Positions 52,360 through 61,702 of a DNA stretch of 64,000 nucleotides are shown in pieces. Made by a program: the position numbers and the translations under genes. This stretch comes from Pseudomonadota bacterium (lineage in GTDB: Bacteria; Myxococcota_A; UBA796; SXON01): assembly GCA_030684355.1 (NCBI GenBank), contig JAUXTN010000067.1:62001-126000 (forward strand). Direction: 5' to 3'. The notes beneath the pieces were generated by a model. The model was given only the letters and a program-made list of their open reading frames with translations. It did no database searches and was not told where the DNA came from. Position 1 is the stretch's first letter. Every line of letters begins with the position of its first letter.

Positions 52360-54497
52360 GGATCCTCATCACCGACGCGTTCTGCTCCGCGAACCGGGGC
52401 GACGCCGCCATCCTCGACGGCCTGCTCACCGGCCTGCGCCGCCGCCTGCCGACGGCCCAGCTCACCGTCACGTCGCGCTTCCCCGCGCTCGCCCGCCGCT
52501 TCCACGACGTCGAGGCCATCGACGACCGCGACGTCGTCACCGTCGCCCGCGCCATCGACGCCGCCGATCTCGTGGTCGGCTGCGGCGGCAGCTACCTGCA
52601 CGACCTCTACGCGCTGGACCTGCATCCTCGCCTCGCGACGATCCACGCCTGCGCGCGCGCCGGAAAGCCGTTCGTGGCCTTCGCCCAGAGCATCGGCCCG
52701 CTCGACAGCCCGCTCTCCCGGACGGGCGCCCGCAACGCGCTCTCCGAGGCCACCTGGATCCTCGTGCGCGACGCCGCCAGCGCGCGCCTCCTGCGCCACC
52801 TCGGCGTGAGCGCCCCCGTCGAGGTCGGCGTCGACGCCGCGGTGGGCGGGCGCATGACCCCGCAGCCGAAGGGCACCGACGCGCCCGTGCTCGGTGTCAC
52901 CGTGCGCGGCTGGCACTTCCCGGGCACGGTCGATCCCGCTGCGGCGCAGCTCGCCTACGAGCGCGCGGTGGCCGGCGCCTGCGACGCGTGGGCGGCCCGC
53001 ACGGGCGGCCGGGTCCGGTTCCTGTCGAACTGCACCGCGCTCGGCGGCTACGCGCAGGACGATCGCGTCGCGGCGCGCCGTGTCGCGACCCGCATGTGCT
53101 TTCCGGCCGACGTCGTCGAGGACATCGACCTCTCCTTCGACGTGGTCCGGGGGCAGGCCGCCGCCTGCGACCTCTTCCTCGGCACGCGCATGCACTCGTT
53201 GATCTTCGCGACCACGGCGGGCGTGCCCGGGGTCGGGGTCGGCTACGAGTTCAAGACGGGCGAGTGGCTCGAGCAGGTCGGCCTCGGCGGCCGGCTGCGG
53301 CCCATCGAGGCGCCGGAGGGCCTCGACGCGCTCGTGCTGGACGCCTGGGAGGCGCGCGTGGACCTCCGCGAGGCCATCGCGGCGCGGCTCCCGGCGATCG
53401 AGGCGCGCGCGGACGCCCAGCTCGACACGCTCGCGGAGATCGCGCGGGGCGCCCGGCCGGGCCGGGCCGCGGCGGTCGCCCGCCTCTCCGATGCCGCCCG
53501 CTCGACCTCCACCGGACGCGCCGGACTCGGGGAGGCCCGCCCACCGCGGCCTCCGGAGGCCCGCCCCGCCGTGGCGAAGGGCTGGGACGACGAGACCTGG
53601 CGCTACGATCGGCCCCACCGCCGCCTCCGCACCGTCGTCGACGCCGTGCTCGGCGAGGCCACCCACGGCCGCGTGCTCGACCTCGGCTCCTCGACCGGGC
53701 TCCTCGGCCGCATGCTCGGCCCCCGCTTCGACTACACCGGCCTCGACGCCGCGCCCTCCGTGGCGTGCGACGAGCCGGGCTTCCGTGTCCGCACCGTCGC
53801 GCTCGATGGCGCCTGGCCGGTCCCCGACCCCGTCGACATCGTCGTCGCGTCCGGCGCGCTGGAGTACGTCGCGTCGCTGCCCACCACGCTCGCGCGGATG
53901 CGCGCGGCGCTCCGGCCCGGCGGGCTCGCGGTGGTGACCCTCTTCAACCTCGCGCACGCGGCCCGGGGCGCGAACTCGGCCCGCCACCCCGACTGGCGCT
54001 TCACCACCCGCCCCGACGAGCTGCTGCTGCATCTCCGCGAGGCCGGACTCTCGCTCGTGCGCGTGGCGGCCTCCTCGGCGGGCCACGGCGCCGCCGGGGC
54101 CGTCGACAGCGAGGTCCCCACCGACCTCGACCGGCTCGGTGCCGTCCAACTGCCGCTCCCCCGCCTCCTCCGCCTCGCCCACCACGTCGTGGTCGTGTGC
54201 CGCGCCGGGCCCCTCGGCCTCGGCCCCGCCGCCGTCGCGACGCTCCGCGCTGGCGGCAAGCCCCTCCCGGCGATGCGCCTCGCGGTGTCGATCGTCCGGG
54301 AATCCCCGTGGTCGGCGCGCGCGTGGGTCGACCTCGCGGACCTCTGGACCGACACCGGCGACCTGGGCCAGGCCCGGCAGTGCCTCGAGCGGGCCCATGC
54401 CATCGACCCGCGCCGGCCGGGGCTCACGGGGGCGCTCCTGGCGCTGCCGGTGCGGATGCCGGCGGCGCGCCCTGCGCAGGTTGCCCTGGCCACCTGA
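52356..54497 (+). CDS. Polysaccharide pyruvyltransferase-methyltransferase fusion
   Basis: 713 residues. The first 370 match the WcaK/CsaB pyruvyltransferase family (MRILITDAFCSANRGDAAILDGL, GCGGSYLHDLYALD, LFLGTRMHSLIFATTAGVPGVGVGY). A Pro-rich linker follows, then a class I SAM methyltransferase (VLDLGSSTGLLGRML, VASGALEYVASLP, LRPGGLAVV), and last a TPR-like helix pair (LADLWTDTGDLGQARQCLERAHAIDP). One chain would therefore pyruvylate and methylate a surface sugar. Translationally coupled to the GT4 gene. Confidence 0.83.
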   Translation: MRILITDAFCSANRGDAAILDGLLTGLRRRLPTAQLTVTSRFPALARRFHDVEAIDDRDVVTVARAIDAADLVVGCGGSYLHDLYALDLHPRLATIHACARAGKPFVAFAQSIGPLDSPLSRTGARNALSEATWILVRDAASARLLRHLGVSAPVEVGVDAAVGGRMTPQPKGTDAPVLGVTVRGWHFPGTVDPAAAQLAYERAVAGACDAWAARTGGRVRFLSNCTALGGYAQDDRVAARRVATRMCFPADVVEDIDLSFDVVRGQAAACDLFLGTRMHSLIFATTAGVPGVGVGYEFKTGEWLEQVGLGGRLRPIEAPEGLDALVLDAWEARVDLREAIAARLPAIEARADAQLDTLAEIARGARPGRAAAVARLSDAARSTSTGRAGLGEARPPRPPEARPAVAKGWDDETWRYDRPHRRLRTVVDAVLGEATHGRVLDLGSSTGLLGRMLGPRFDYTGLDAAPSVACDEPGFRVRTVALDGAWPVPDPVDIVVASGALEYVASLPTTLARMRAALRPGGLAVVTLFNLAHAARGANSARHPDWRFTTRPDELLLHLREAGLSLVRVAASSAGHGAAGAVDSEVPTDLDRLGAVQLPLPRLLRLAHHVVVVCRAGPLGLGPAAVATLRAGGKPLPAMRLAVSIVRESPWSARAWVDLADLWTDTGDLGQARQCLERAHAIDPRRPGLTGALLALPVRMPAARPAQVALAT

Positions 54498-54797
54498 GGC
54501 GGCGCGAGGCCCCGGGCGCCGCGGTTGGCCCGAGGCCCCGGGCCCCGCGGTTCTGTCGTGCGCGGATCGCCTCTCCTTGCCCGCGGAAAACGGGACTTCG
54601 ACTCGTCACGCGGGCGAGGCGACTGGAGCGCGGCCGCGCGCTCGGGCGCGGCCGGTCCGTCGGGCGCTCGGGCCCGACGACCGAGCCCGCAAGGGCGAGC
54701 GCGCAAGGTGCCGACCCCGGGCCCGGCCCGGGGGCGCCCCCGAACAACCCATCGCGTTGCTACGAAATGCGCGGCACCTGGTTCTCCGCGCGACCCC
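54498..54797. other. GC-rich gap between convergent glycan genes
   Basis: 300 nt without a gene. CGAGGCCCCGGGCGCCGCGG plus TT at 54505-54526 recurs at 54531-54552 with one change, a 26-bp tandem step. Self-complementary CCCGGGCCCGGCCCGGG text near 54716-54733 could form a terminator for both strands. Confidence 0.55.
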
Positions 54798-56609
54798 TCA
54801 CGAGACGAACATCCCCTCGCTCCCAACCCCCCCGCGACCCCGCGCCCGCACGTGACACGCGTTCGCCTCGGTGGGGTGGCCCAGCGCGGCGAAGGTCTCG
54901 GCGGCCAGGCGCCAGGCGCCGCGCCAGCTCGGCATGGTGCTCACGAGCTCGCCCAGCGGCCCCAGGGCGTCCTTCGGGCAGTGGAGGTCGAGGGCCCGGC
55001 GCACCGCCCACGCGCGACGGGACGTGGGGCCGTGGATGGTCGCGAGGCCGGGGCGGGAGCGCAGCGGCGGCGCCCAACCGAGCGCGGCGGCCACCGCGAG
55101 GAGGGCCTCCGGAGCGGGCAGATCGGGGAGCCAGCCGGGGTCGTCGAGCGGGGGAGGGGTCCACCCGGGCGCGGACGTGAGCGCGAGCCGCCAGTCACCC
55201 GGGCGAACGTGCCACGTGTGGAGCCGCGTCTGGGCGGCATAGGTGCCCGGCCAATAGAGCTTGACGTTGCCCAGCGGATCGCGGGGCACCTCCAGGTCCA
55301 CGAGCACGGTGTGGCCGCGCGCGTGGAGGGCGAGGGTGGCCTCCAGGGCGCCCTCGTCGCCGTCGTCGACCACCACGAGCGTGCGGTCTGGCTGCCGGGC
55401 TTCGGTTGGGAGCCCCGCGGTCGTGCGCGCCCACGCCTCCGCGGGCGTGTAGGGCCCGGCCCAACGTGCCAATTCGCGGTGGGCCTCCTCGGGGAGGTCA
55501 CGTTGGTAGAGGCCGAGCGCCCACGCGTGGCCGGTGGCGCGGTCGGGGACAGGCGAGGCCTCGGCGTACCGCCGCGCGAACACCGGCTTCACGAACGAGC
55601 GGAAGCGGGCGTCGTGGGTCTTGCGGTCGTGCTTGTCCCATTGGGCGCCCTCGGCGCCGCGCAGGCCGGAATGCGACCGGTAGGCCAGCACCGGCAGCGG
55701 CACGGCCTCGATGGGGCCGACCTGGGAGAGGGCGAGGTAGAGATCCATGTCCTGGCCGCGGACGAGCGAGGGATCGAGCGGACCGGCGGCGCGCCACGCG
55801 GACGCGCGAACCAACGTCGCGCCGGGTTGGGCGGGGACCTGCTGGAGCACGGCGAGGGGGACCATCGCGGCGGGGAGGCGACACGCGGGGCGCACGGCCG
55901 TGGGCGCGCCGGTCTTGCCGTCGAAGACGACGGTGTCACCCCACACGGCGGCGAGCGTCGGGTTCGCGAACAGCGCGGTGGCGAGGACGCGGACGGCGTC
56001 GGGGAGCAGCAGGTCGTCGTCGTCGAGCACGAGGATGGCCTCGCCACGGGCCTCCGCGAGGCCGAGCGCGAGGGCCGCGGGCTTGCCGCGGTTGGGCGCC
56101 TGGCGCAGGGACCGGATGCCAGGAATCGTGCCGAGGACGGTGGGTGTGTCATCGGTGCTGCCGTCGTCGACGACGAGGACCTCGCACGGCCACGATTGCG
56201 CGCGCGCCGACGCGATCGCGCGTGGCAGGAGCGTCGCGCGGTTGAACGTGCAAATCAGGATCGTCACGAGCGGGCCCCCGGGACGCGTGGCGGCGGGCGC
56301 GACCGGCGCGGGGGCGGGCGCGCGGACGGTGGGATCGACGGTGGCCCAGGAGAGGTCGGCCCGGAGCGTGGCGCCCGCGGGGCCGGCGCCGAGGCCGGGG
56401 AGGCCCAGGTGAGCGAGCAACGCGGCGCACGGGGCGGGGTCGGCGGGGGATGCCCAGACGGGGGTGTGGCCGCCGATGCGCAGGCAGGCGGCGGTCCAGC
56501 CGTCGTCCTCGAAGCCTAGGGCCACGACCGGGGGCGCTTCGCGGAGGATCTCGGCCATGCGGAGCCGGACACGGTCGGAGCGGGGACGGAAGCCGAGGGG
56601 GATCGTCAT
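54798..56609 (-). CDS. Glycosyltransferase family 2 with extra N- and C-domains
   Basis: 603 residues from ATG 56609. After about 110 unassigned residues comes a GT2 (GT-A) domain: VTILICTFNRATLLPRAIAS, EVLVVDDGSTDDTP, ILVLDDDDLLLPDA (DxD-type metal site) and RGQDMDLYLAL. The C-terminal 250 residues include a beta-rich part and a helical, TPR-like end (LGELVSTMPSWRGAWRLAAETFAALGH). It belongs functionally with the convergent GT4/pyruvyltransferase pair in making surface glycans. Confidence 0.85.
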   Translation of the reverse strand: MTIPLGFRPRSDRVRLRMAEILREAPPVVALGFEDDGWTAACLRIGGHTPVWASPADPAPCAALLAHLGLPGLGAGPAGATLRADLSWATVDPTVRAPAPAPVAPAATRPGGPLVTILICTFNRATLLPRAIASARAQSWPCEVLVVDDGSTDDTPTVLGTIPGIRSLRQAPNRGKPAALALGLAEARGEAILVLDDDDLLLPDAVRVLATALFANPTLAAVWGDTVVFDGKTGAPTAVRPACRLPAAMVPLAVLQQVPAQPGATLVRASAWRAAGPLDPSLVRGQDMDLYLALSQVGPIEAVPLPVLAYRSHSGLRGAEGAQWDKHDRKTHDARFRSFVKPVFARRYAEASPVPDRATGHAWALGLYQRDLPEEAHRELARWAGPYTPAEAWARTTAGLPTEARQPDRTLVVVDDGDEGALEATLALHARGHTVLVDLEVPRDPLGNVKLYWPGTYAAQTRLHTWHVRPGDWRLALTSAPGWTPPPLDDPGWLPDLPAPEALLAVAAALGWAPPLRSRPGLATIHGPTSRRAWAVRRALDLHCPKDALGPLGELVSTMPSWRGAWRLAAETFAALGHPTEANACHVRARGRGGVGSEGMFVS

Positions 56610-56764
56610 GGGTTGGAGTCGGCGGGGCGCCGAGGGATCTTCAGCGGAAAGTGGGGGCGCGGACGTCGAGGACGCGCCCGATCGTCGCGCCGGCCCAGCT
56701 TGGCGGGATCGGGCACGCGTTTACGTCGGGAGGGGTCGCGGGGCACGCGACAACGGGAGAGGCG

Positions 56765-57217
56765 ATGAATGCCACGAAATTCCTGAAGCAGGACCACGCG
56801 GAGGTCCGCGCGCTCTTCTCGGAGCTCGACGCCACCCAGGGCGACGAGCGGGTCCAGGGGCTCTTCGACGAGCTGGAGGAGCTGCTCAACGCGCACACGC
56901 AGATCGAGGAGGAGATCTTCTACCCGGCCGCGCGGGACGTGCCGGGGCTCGCCGACCTGGTCGAAGAGGCCCTCGCCGAGCATCACGCGGTCGACATCCT
57001 GTGCGAGGACCTCCTCGAGATCGACGCCTCCGACCCGTCGTTCCGCGGCAAGCTCGTGGCGCTGCGCCAGACGGTGCTCCACCACCTCGAGGTAGAGGAG
57101 ACGCAGATCTTCCCCGCGTTCGAGCAGGGGTGCACGGGCGACCAGCTCGATGTGCTCGGGAAGGAGCTGGAGGCGCGCAAGGACGAGATCCTCGAGCGCG
57201 AGCTGGAAGACGCGTAG
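56765..57217 (+). CDS. Hemerythrin-like HHE protein
   Basis: 150 residues. The di-iron ligands expected of hemerythrin are present: H11 (KQDHAEV), HTQIEEEIFYP (His and Glu), AEHHAVD, and LHHLEVEETQIFP. It is a single four-helix bundle in the cytoplasm; it may bind oxygen or nitric oxide, or act in iron-sulfur repair. GGGAGAGG lies ahead of ATG 56765. Its stop is 3 nt from that of the convergent gene. Confidence 0.88.
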   Translation: MNATKFLKQDHAEVRALFSELDATQGDERVQGLFDELEELLNAHTQIEEEIFYPAARDVPGLADLVEEALAEHHAVDILCEDLLEIDASDPSFRGKLVALRQTVLHHLEVEETQIFPAFEQGCTGDQLDVLGKELEARKDEILERELEDA

Positions 57218-57220
57218 GGT

Positions 57221-57865
57221 TCAGGTCGGGCCGGGCAACGCCCACGTCCCCCGGAGCGGTGGAGTGCGGGGACCAGCGTACACCCGGGCCACGCGCCCCA
57301 CGTAGTAGGCAAGGTAGCGCACGATCCCGCGCAGGCCGAGCCAACCGCCCTCGCCGCGGAACGAGAGGCCCTGCGCGGTGACCCCGCCGGGGCCCATCCG
57401 CAGGATGCCCCGCAACATCGGCGTGCCCTCGGCGGCGTCCCCTCGGAAGATGTCCGTGAACAGGGTCGTGGTGTCCGCGATCATCGTCGGCCAGGGCCGC
57501 CGCCGCACGATCTCCTTGATGCCGCGCAGGTAGTAGCGCTGCCCGTCCTCGGTGAGGAGGCGCAGGCCGTACCGCATGTGCAGCACGCGGCTGCCGGCGG
57601 CGGTGTCCACGAACAGGTCGAGGTGGCCTGCTTCGACGCGGAGCGGGCGGGTGTCGAGCGCGGGCAGGAACACGCACCCGTAGGCGGGCGAGCGGTGGCA
57701 CGGGTCGGCGACGAGGGCGTCGACATCGGGGGTGACCACCGTGAGCACGAACATGCCGCGGGTGGCGGCGGCGCGGCCGGCCCGCTCGGCGTCTTCGTGG
57801 GGGGCCTCGACCTGGGTCGAGAGCCACCCGTGCATCGTCTCTGTGAACCGCACGTGGTCGGGCAT
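57221..57865 (-). CDS. Hypothetical protein with oxidoreductase-associated look
   Basis: ATG 57865 has AGGAG at the right distance, better than ATG 57883. The 214 residues are beta-rich (VRFTETMHGWLS, LRVEAGHLDLFVDT, MRYGLRLLTEDGQRYYLRGIKEI). The FTETMxG opening recalls a domain found alongside cholesterol-oxidase/GMC-type proteins, a weak memory-based match. No catalytic motif. Cytoplasmic by absence of signal. Confidence 0.6.
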   Translation of the reverse strand: MPDHVRFTETMHGWLSTQVEAPHEDAERAGRAAATRGMFVLTVVTPDVDALVADPCHRSPAYGCVFLPALDTRPLRVEAGHLDLFVDTAAGSRVLHMRYGLRLLTEDGQRYYLRGIKEIVRRRPWPTMIADTTTLFTDIFRGDAAEGTPMLRGILRMGPGGVTAQGLSFRGEGGWLGLRGIVRYLAYYVGRVARVYAGPRTPPLRGTWALPGPT

Positions 57866-57965
57866 CCCGGCTCCTAGCCACATCCGCGCGTCCGCGCTCG
57901 ACTACTCGGAAAAGTGCGCCGCCGCGCTCCCGCTGGAGCGCCCTTTCGTGTACATTCGGCCCGCC

Positions 57966-58202
57966 ATGAGCTCCATCTCCATCATCGTCTCCCTGCTCAG
58001 CAGCCTCTGTTGCTGCGGCGGCTTCTTCCTCCTGCTCTTCCTCGTGCTCGGCCTCGTGCTGCTGCGCAAGAAGGGGAAGAAGGACATCACGACCAAGGAG
58101 GCCGTGGTGGCGGGCGCCGAGCAGGTCAGCCAGATGTTCGTGCGGCCCAAGAAGTCGCGCGAGGAGCTGATGCGGGACGAAGACGAGGACGAGCGCCGCT
58201 AG
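57966..58202 (+). CDS. Small single-pass membrane protein
   Basis: 78 residues: MSSISIIVSLLSSLCCCGGFFLLLFLVLGLVLLRKKGKK is one long membrane span with a CCCGG turn, then a charged cytoplasmic tail rich in Lys, Glu and Asp. No family known to me. It lies 10 nt ahead of the DUF547 gene and is probably co-transcribed with it. Confidence 0.65.
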   Translation: MSSISIIVSLLSSLCCCGGFFLLLFLVLGLVLLRKKGKKDITTKEAVVAGAEQVSQMFVRPKKSREELMRDEDEDERR

Positions 58203-58212
58203 TCGAGGTCGC

Positions 58213-58929
58213 GTGGCCGACGCGGACGGAGCGCCCCTCGCGCTCTCCCAGGCGCTGCTCGTCGCGGCGCGCACGGGGGAGCCGGAACTGGCGCCGTTGG
58301 TCGCGCGGCTGGCGGACGTCGATCCCGCCACGCTCCGCGGAGACGCCCCCCGCCTCGCCTTCTGGATCAACGTCTACAACGCCCGGGTGAAGTCGGCGGT
58401 GCGGGAGCGCGCGATGCGCGGCAACCTGCGCGCCTACCGCGGGTTCTTCAAGGACGTGGGGTGGGTCGTCGGCGGCCGGCCGACCTCGCTGCACGTCATG
58501 GAGCACGGCCTCCTGCGGGTGAACCGCCCGGCGCCCTACACGTTCTGGCGCCCCCTCTCCGCCGCCGATCCCCGGCTCGCGTGGGCCCCGTCGCGCCTCG
58601 ATGCGCGCGTGCACTTCGCGCTCAACTGCGGGGCCGTCTCGTGCCCGCCCATCCGCGCCTACGCGGCCGAGCGCCTCGACGAGCAGCTCGCGCTCGCGAC
58701 GCGCAGCTACCTCGACGGAGAGGTCGTGGTGGCGGGCCGCACCGTCACGGTGCCCTACCTCTGCACGCTGTACCGGGGCGACTTCGGCCCGGGGCTCCTG
58801 GACTTCGTCGCCGCGCACGTCGACCCCGAGCGCGCCGCCGCCATCCGCGCCCTCGGCGCCACGACCACGAGATCATCCGGCGCCCGCGTGCGCTTCGGGC
58901 CGTATCGGTGGGAGATCGGGGGGGAGTAG
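58213..58929 (+). CDS. DUF547-domain protein
   Basis: 238 residues from GTG 58213. The DUF547 hallmarks are LAFWINVYNARVK and VHFALNCGAVSCPPIRAYAAERLDEQL. The Cys-Gly-Ala-x-Ser-Cys segment and nearby residues suggest a peptidase-like fold; function in bacteria is not settled. No signal peptide here. Cotranscription with the small membrane protein is likely. Confidence 0.88.
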   Translation: MADADGAPLALSQALLVAARTGEPELAPLVARLADVDPATLRGDAPRLAFWINVYNARVKSAVRERAMRGNLRAYRGFFKDVGWVVGGRPTSLHVMEHGLLRVNRPAPYTFWRPLSAADPRLAWAPSRLDARVHFALNCGAVSCPPIRAYAAERLDEQLALATRSYLDGEVVVAGRTVTVPYLCTLYRGDFGPGLLDFVAAHVDPERAAAIRALGATTTRSSGARVRFGPYRWEIGGE

Positions 58930-59049
58930 GGGGGCGGTCGACCGTTGCGAGCCCGTGATTCGGCGGCGGTCGATTGACATCGTGAGGCATGACCGTCAGA
59001 GTGCGCGCCGCGGTCCGGTCACGTGGATTGGATTCGCGTAGGAGAAACC

Positions 59050-59331
59050 GTGCTGTTTTTGTCCCTAGCCCTCGCCCTGCTCGGATGCGCCACCCCCGAC
59101 GAGGTCGACTACGAGTCCGACGAGTCCTACGAGTGCGTATGCGCCGCCGACTACGAGGATGACACCGCGTACTACTCGGAGGACGTGGTCCAGACCGTGT
59201 GCATGGACCCCGCGTACGCCGACCTCGTGGTGGAGGACGCCGTCGAGGATTGCGCCTCGGACCTGGAAGACCTCGGCTACTACAACATCACCTGCTCCTG
59301 CCTGTGCGACGCGCTCGGCGAGGAGTGCTGA
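59050..59331 (+). CDS. Small Cys-rich acidic lipoprotein
   Basis: GTG 59050 sits behind a perfect AGGAG and starts MLFLSLALALLGCATPDE with a lipobox LLGC; an upstream GTG (59023) lacks this. The mature 80 residues are very acidic (DYESDESYE, DYEDDTAYYSED) with six further Cys. No family recognised. Possibly a metal-binding surface lipoprotein. Confidence 0.7.
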   Translation: MLFLSLALALLGCATPDEVDYESDESYECVCAADYEDDTAYYSEDVVQTVCMDPAYADLVVEDAVEDCASDLEDLGYYNITCSCLCDALGEEC

Positions 59332-59373
59332 TCTGGCCGCCAGCAGCGGATCCACTCCGCTGCTGGCACCCGT

Positions 59374-61629
59374 TCACGCGATGGACACGCCCGTCCCCGT
59401 CGTGACCGCCCCGATCACCGCCGCGTCGACCTCCCCGATGGCATGGAGCGCCGCGACGACCGCCTCCGCGGCGTCCCCCGGCACGGCGAACAGGAGCCCG
59501 CCGGCCGTCTGCGGATCGTAGAGGAGCTCGGCGCGCGGATCGTCGACCGCCCCCCGCACGTGGCGCCGCGCCGCCGTGTTCTGGGCGTGGAACGTGCTGC
59601 GTACGCCCTGGGCCAGGAGCGACATCACCCCCGGCAGCACCGGCAGCGCCGCGAGCGAGAGCGTCGCCCCCACCCCGCTCGCCCGCGCCATCTCCGCGAG
59701 GTGCCCGGCCAACCCGAACCCGGTGACGTCGGTGGCCGCCCGCGCCCCGAACCGCCCCGCCACCCCCGCGGCGTCGCGATGCGAGCGCGTCATCTTCGCC
59801 ACCGCGGTGCGCACCCACTCGCCGCGCGCCCGCCCTGCCGCGTGCGCGTAGAACAGGACCCCCGTGCCGAGCGCCCGGGTCAGCACCAGGGCATCCCCCG
59901 CCGCGAGCTGGTCCTGCGTCCGGAGCGGCCCGTCCGCGAGGCCCACCACCGTGAACCCCACCTGGAGGGGGTCCGTCCGCAGCGTGTGGCCGCCCACGAG
60001 GGTGATGCCGAGGGCGTCGAGCGTCGTCCGTGCGCCGTGCATGACCTGGAAGAGGGTCTCCTCCGTGGCGCGCGGCCCCTCGTCGGGGATGCCGACCAGC
60101 GCGAGCGCCCACCGCGGCGTCATGCCCTTCGCGTAGAGGTCGTTCACCGCGTTCACGGCGGCCACGCGGCCGACCATCCAGGGGTCGTCGCAGAAGGCGG
60201 TGAAGGCGTCGATGGTGAGGCCCACCCGGTCGCCCCCGGGCACCCGCACCACCGCGGCGTCGTCGGGGTGGGAGAGGCCGAGCTCGACCGTGGGGTCGTC
60301 CGGCACGTCCAACCGCGAGAGCGCCCGCCCGAGCTCGCCCGGCCCCACCTTCGCCGCGCACCCGCCGCACGTCATCTCGCCCGCCATCGGCTCGAACGTG
60401 GGCGTGTCGTCCGCCGCGACCGACTGGAACATCGCCATGAAGCGCCGGTCGATGCGGTCCTTCCAGCGCATCACCCACGCGCCCTCGAAGGAGACCGGCC
60501 CGCGGGCGCCGATGGCGACGCCGTCCCCGAGGTTCAGGAGCGTGAGGAAGCCGCGCTGAGGCACGTACGGCCGGAGCGCCCCGCCGCCGAGGTACGCGAG
60601 CAGGTTGTCGGTGAGGAACGGCCCCTGGCGCACCGCGTAGACGCCCGCCTTCGGCAGCCCCGCGGACCCCGAGCCGTCGAACGACACGCAGTCCCCCGCG
60701 CCGAAGATCGCGGGGTGGTCGACCACCTGGAGGGTCGGCCCCACGCGCACGAAGCCTGCGGCGTCCATCGGGAGGCCCAGGTTCCGCGTCCACGGGTGCG
60801 GCGCGGCGCCGGTCACCCACACGAGGAGGTCGAAGGGGAGGGGATCCCCGGCCTCGAGGTGCGCGAGGTTCGCCTCCACCCGCACCACGCGCCCGCTCCG
60901 CATCGTGATGCCGCGCAGCTCGGCGGCGGTGCGGACCCGGCGCCCGAGCCCCGTGGTCCAGCCCGGGAGGAGCGTCGGCCCCGCGTCCAGCAGGGTGACC
61001 GCGCCGCCGGTGCGGTGCCGCAGCGTGAACGCCACCTCCACGCCGCCCGCGCCCGCGCCGACCACGAGGATGCGCGGGGCCGCGGTGCTGCTCGCGTGGG
61101 GATCCGCCACCGCGCCCGCCGCCTCCGCGCCCGCCTTCGTGGCCGCCGCCTTCGCGCCCGCGGCCTTCGCGCCCGCCGCCGCCATCGCGGCCTCCACCCG
61201 CTCCACGAACCGCCCGATCGGCCGCGTCGGGATCGCGTGCTCGCGCACCCCGGGCAGGTCCAGCCCCGCGACGGTCGACCCCACGTCGAAGCTCACGGCG
61301 TCGTACGCGATCGGCGGCCGCCCCTCGACGAGCACGCGCCCGGCGTCGGTGTCGAGGCCGGTCGCCGCGGCGTCCACGATGCGCGCCCCTGCCCGCCGGG
61401 CGAGCGGCCACACGTCGATCTCGGCCTCGTGCGCCCGGTATTGGCCGGCCACCACTCCCGGCACCATCCCCGAGTACATCGCGACCGGCCGGTCGAGCAC
61501 GACTGTCACCCGCACGCCCGACGGCGGCGCCATCACGAAGCGCCGGAGCACCTGCACGTGCGCATGGCCCCCGCCGACCAGCACGAGCTCGCGGATCGGC
61601 GCGTGCGGGAGGGGGCGGGGAGAGCGCAT
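59374..61629 (-). CDS. selD: NADH-dehydrogenase-like flavoprotein fused to selenide, water dikinase
   Basis: 751 residues from ATG 61629 (ATG 61653 is also possible). N-terminal part: ELVLVGGGHAHVQVLRRF and ILVVGAGAGGVEVAFTL, the two nucleotide sites of an Ndh-type flavoprotein. An Ala/Lys/Gly linker (AGAKAAGAKAAATKAG) interrupts it at about 155-180. C-terminal part from about 395: SelD with CGGCAAKVGPGEL, in which the active position is Cys rather than selenocysteine, and SHPDDAAVVRVPGG, LVGGHTL, DVTGFGLAGHL. SelD makes selenophosphate for selenocysteine or selenouridine tRNA. Divergent from hisS. Confidence 0.88.
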   Translation of the reverse strand: MRSPRPLPHAPIRELVLVGGGHAHVQVLRRFVMAPPSGVRVTVVLDRPVAMYSGMVPGVVAGQYRAHEAEIDVWPLARRAGARIVDAAATGLDTDAGRVLVEGRPPIAYDAVSFDVGSTVAGLDLPGVREHAIPTRPIGRFVERVEAAMAAAGAKAAGAKAAATKAGAEAAGAVADPHASSTAAPRILVVGAGAGGVEVAFTLRHRTGGAVTLLDAGPTLLPGWTTGLGRRVRTAAELRGITMRSGRVVRVEANLAHLEAGDPLPFDLLVWVTGAAPHPWTRNLGLPMDAAGFVRVGPTLQVVDHPAIFGAGDCVSFDGSGSAGLPKAGVYAVRQGPFLTDNLLAYLGGGALRPYVPQRGFLTLLNLGDGVAIGARGPVSFEGAWVMRWKDRIDRRFMAMFQSVAADDTPTFEPMAGEMTCGGCAAKVGPGELGRALSRLDVPDDPTVELGLSHPDDAAVVRVPGGDRVGLTIDAFTAFCDDPWMVGRVAAVNAVNDLYAKGMTPRWALALVGIPDEGPRATEETLFQVMHGARTTLDALGITLVGGHTLRTDPLQVGFTVVGLADGPLRTQDQLAAGDALVLTRALGTGVLFYAHAAGRARGEWVRTAVAKMTRSHRDAAGVAGRFGARAATDVTGFGLAGHLAEMARASGVGATLSLAALPVLPGVMSLLAQGVRSTFHAQNTAARRHVRGAVDDPRAELLYDPQTAGGLLFAVPGDAAEAVVAALHAIGEVDAAVIGAVTTGTGVSIA

Positions 61630-61702
61630 CGGGAGCGCCAGCTTATCGCCCATCCGGAGCGCGTGCGGGTTAGCTCCCCGGCCCTCTCCCCGGATCGATC
61701 CC

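Noticed and set aside
60905..61702. N-terminal extension of hisS
   Set aside because: The frame is open upstream but overlaps the SelD gene; synthetase homology begins at ATG 61703.
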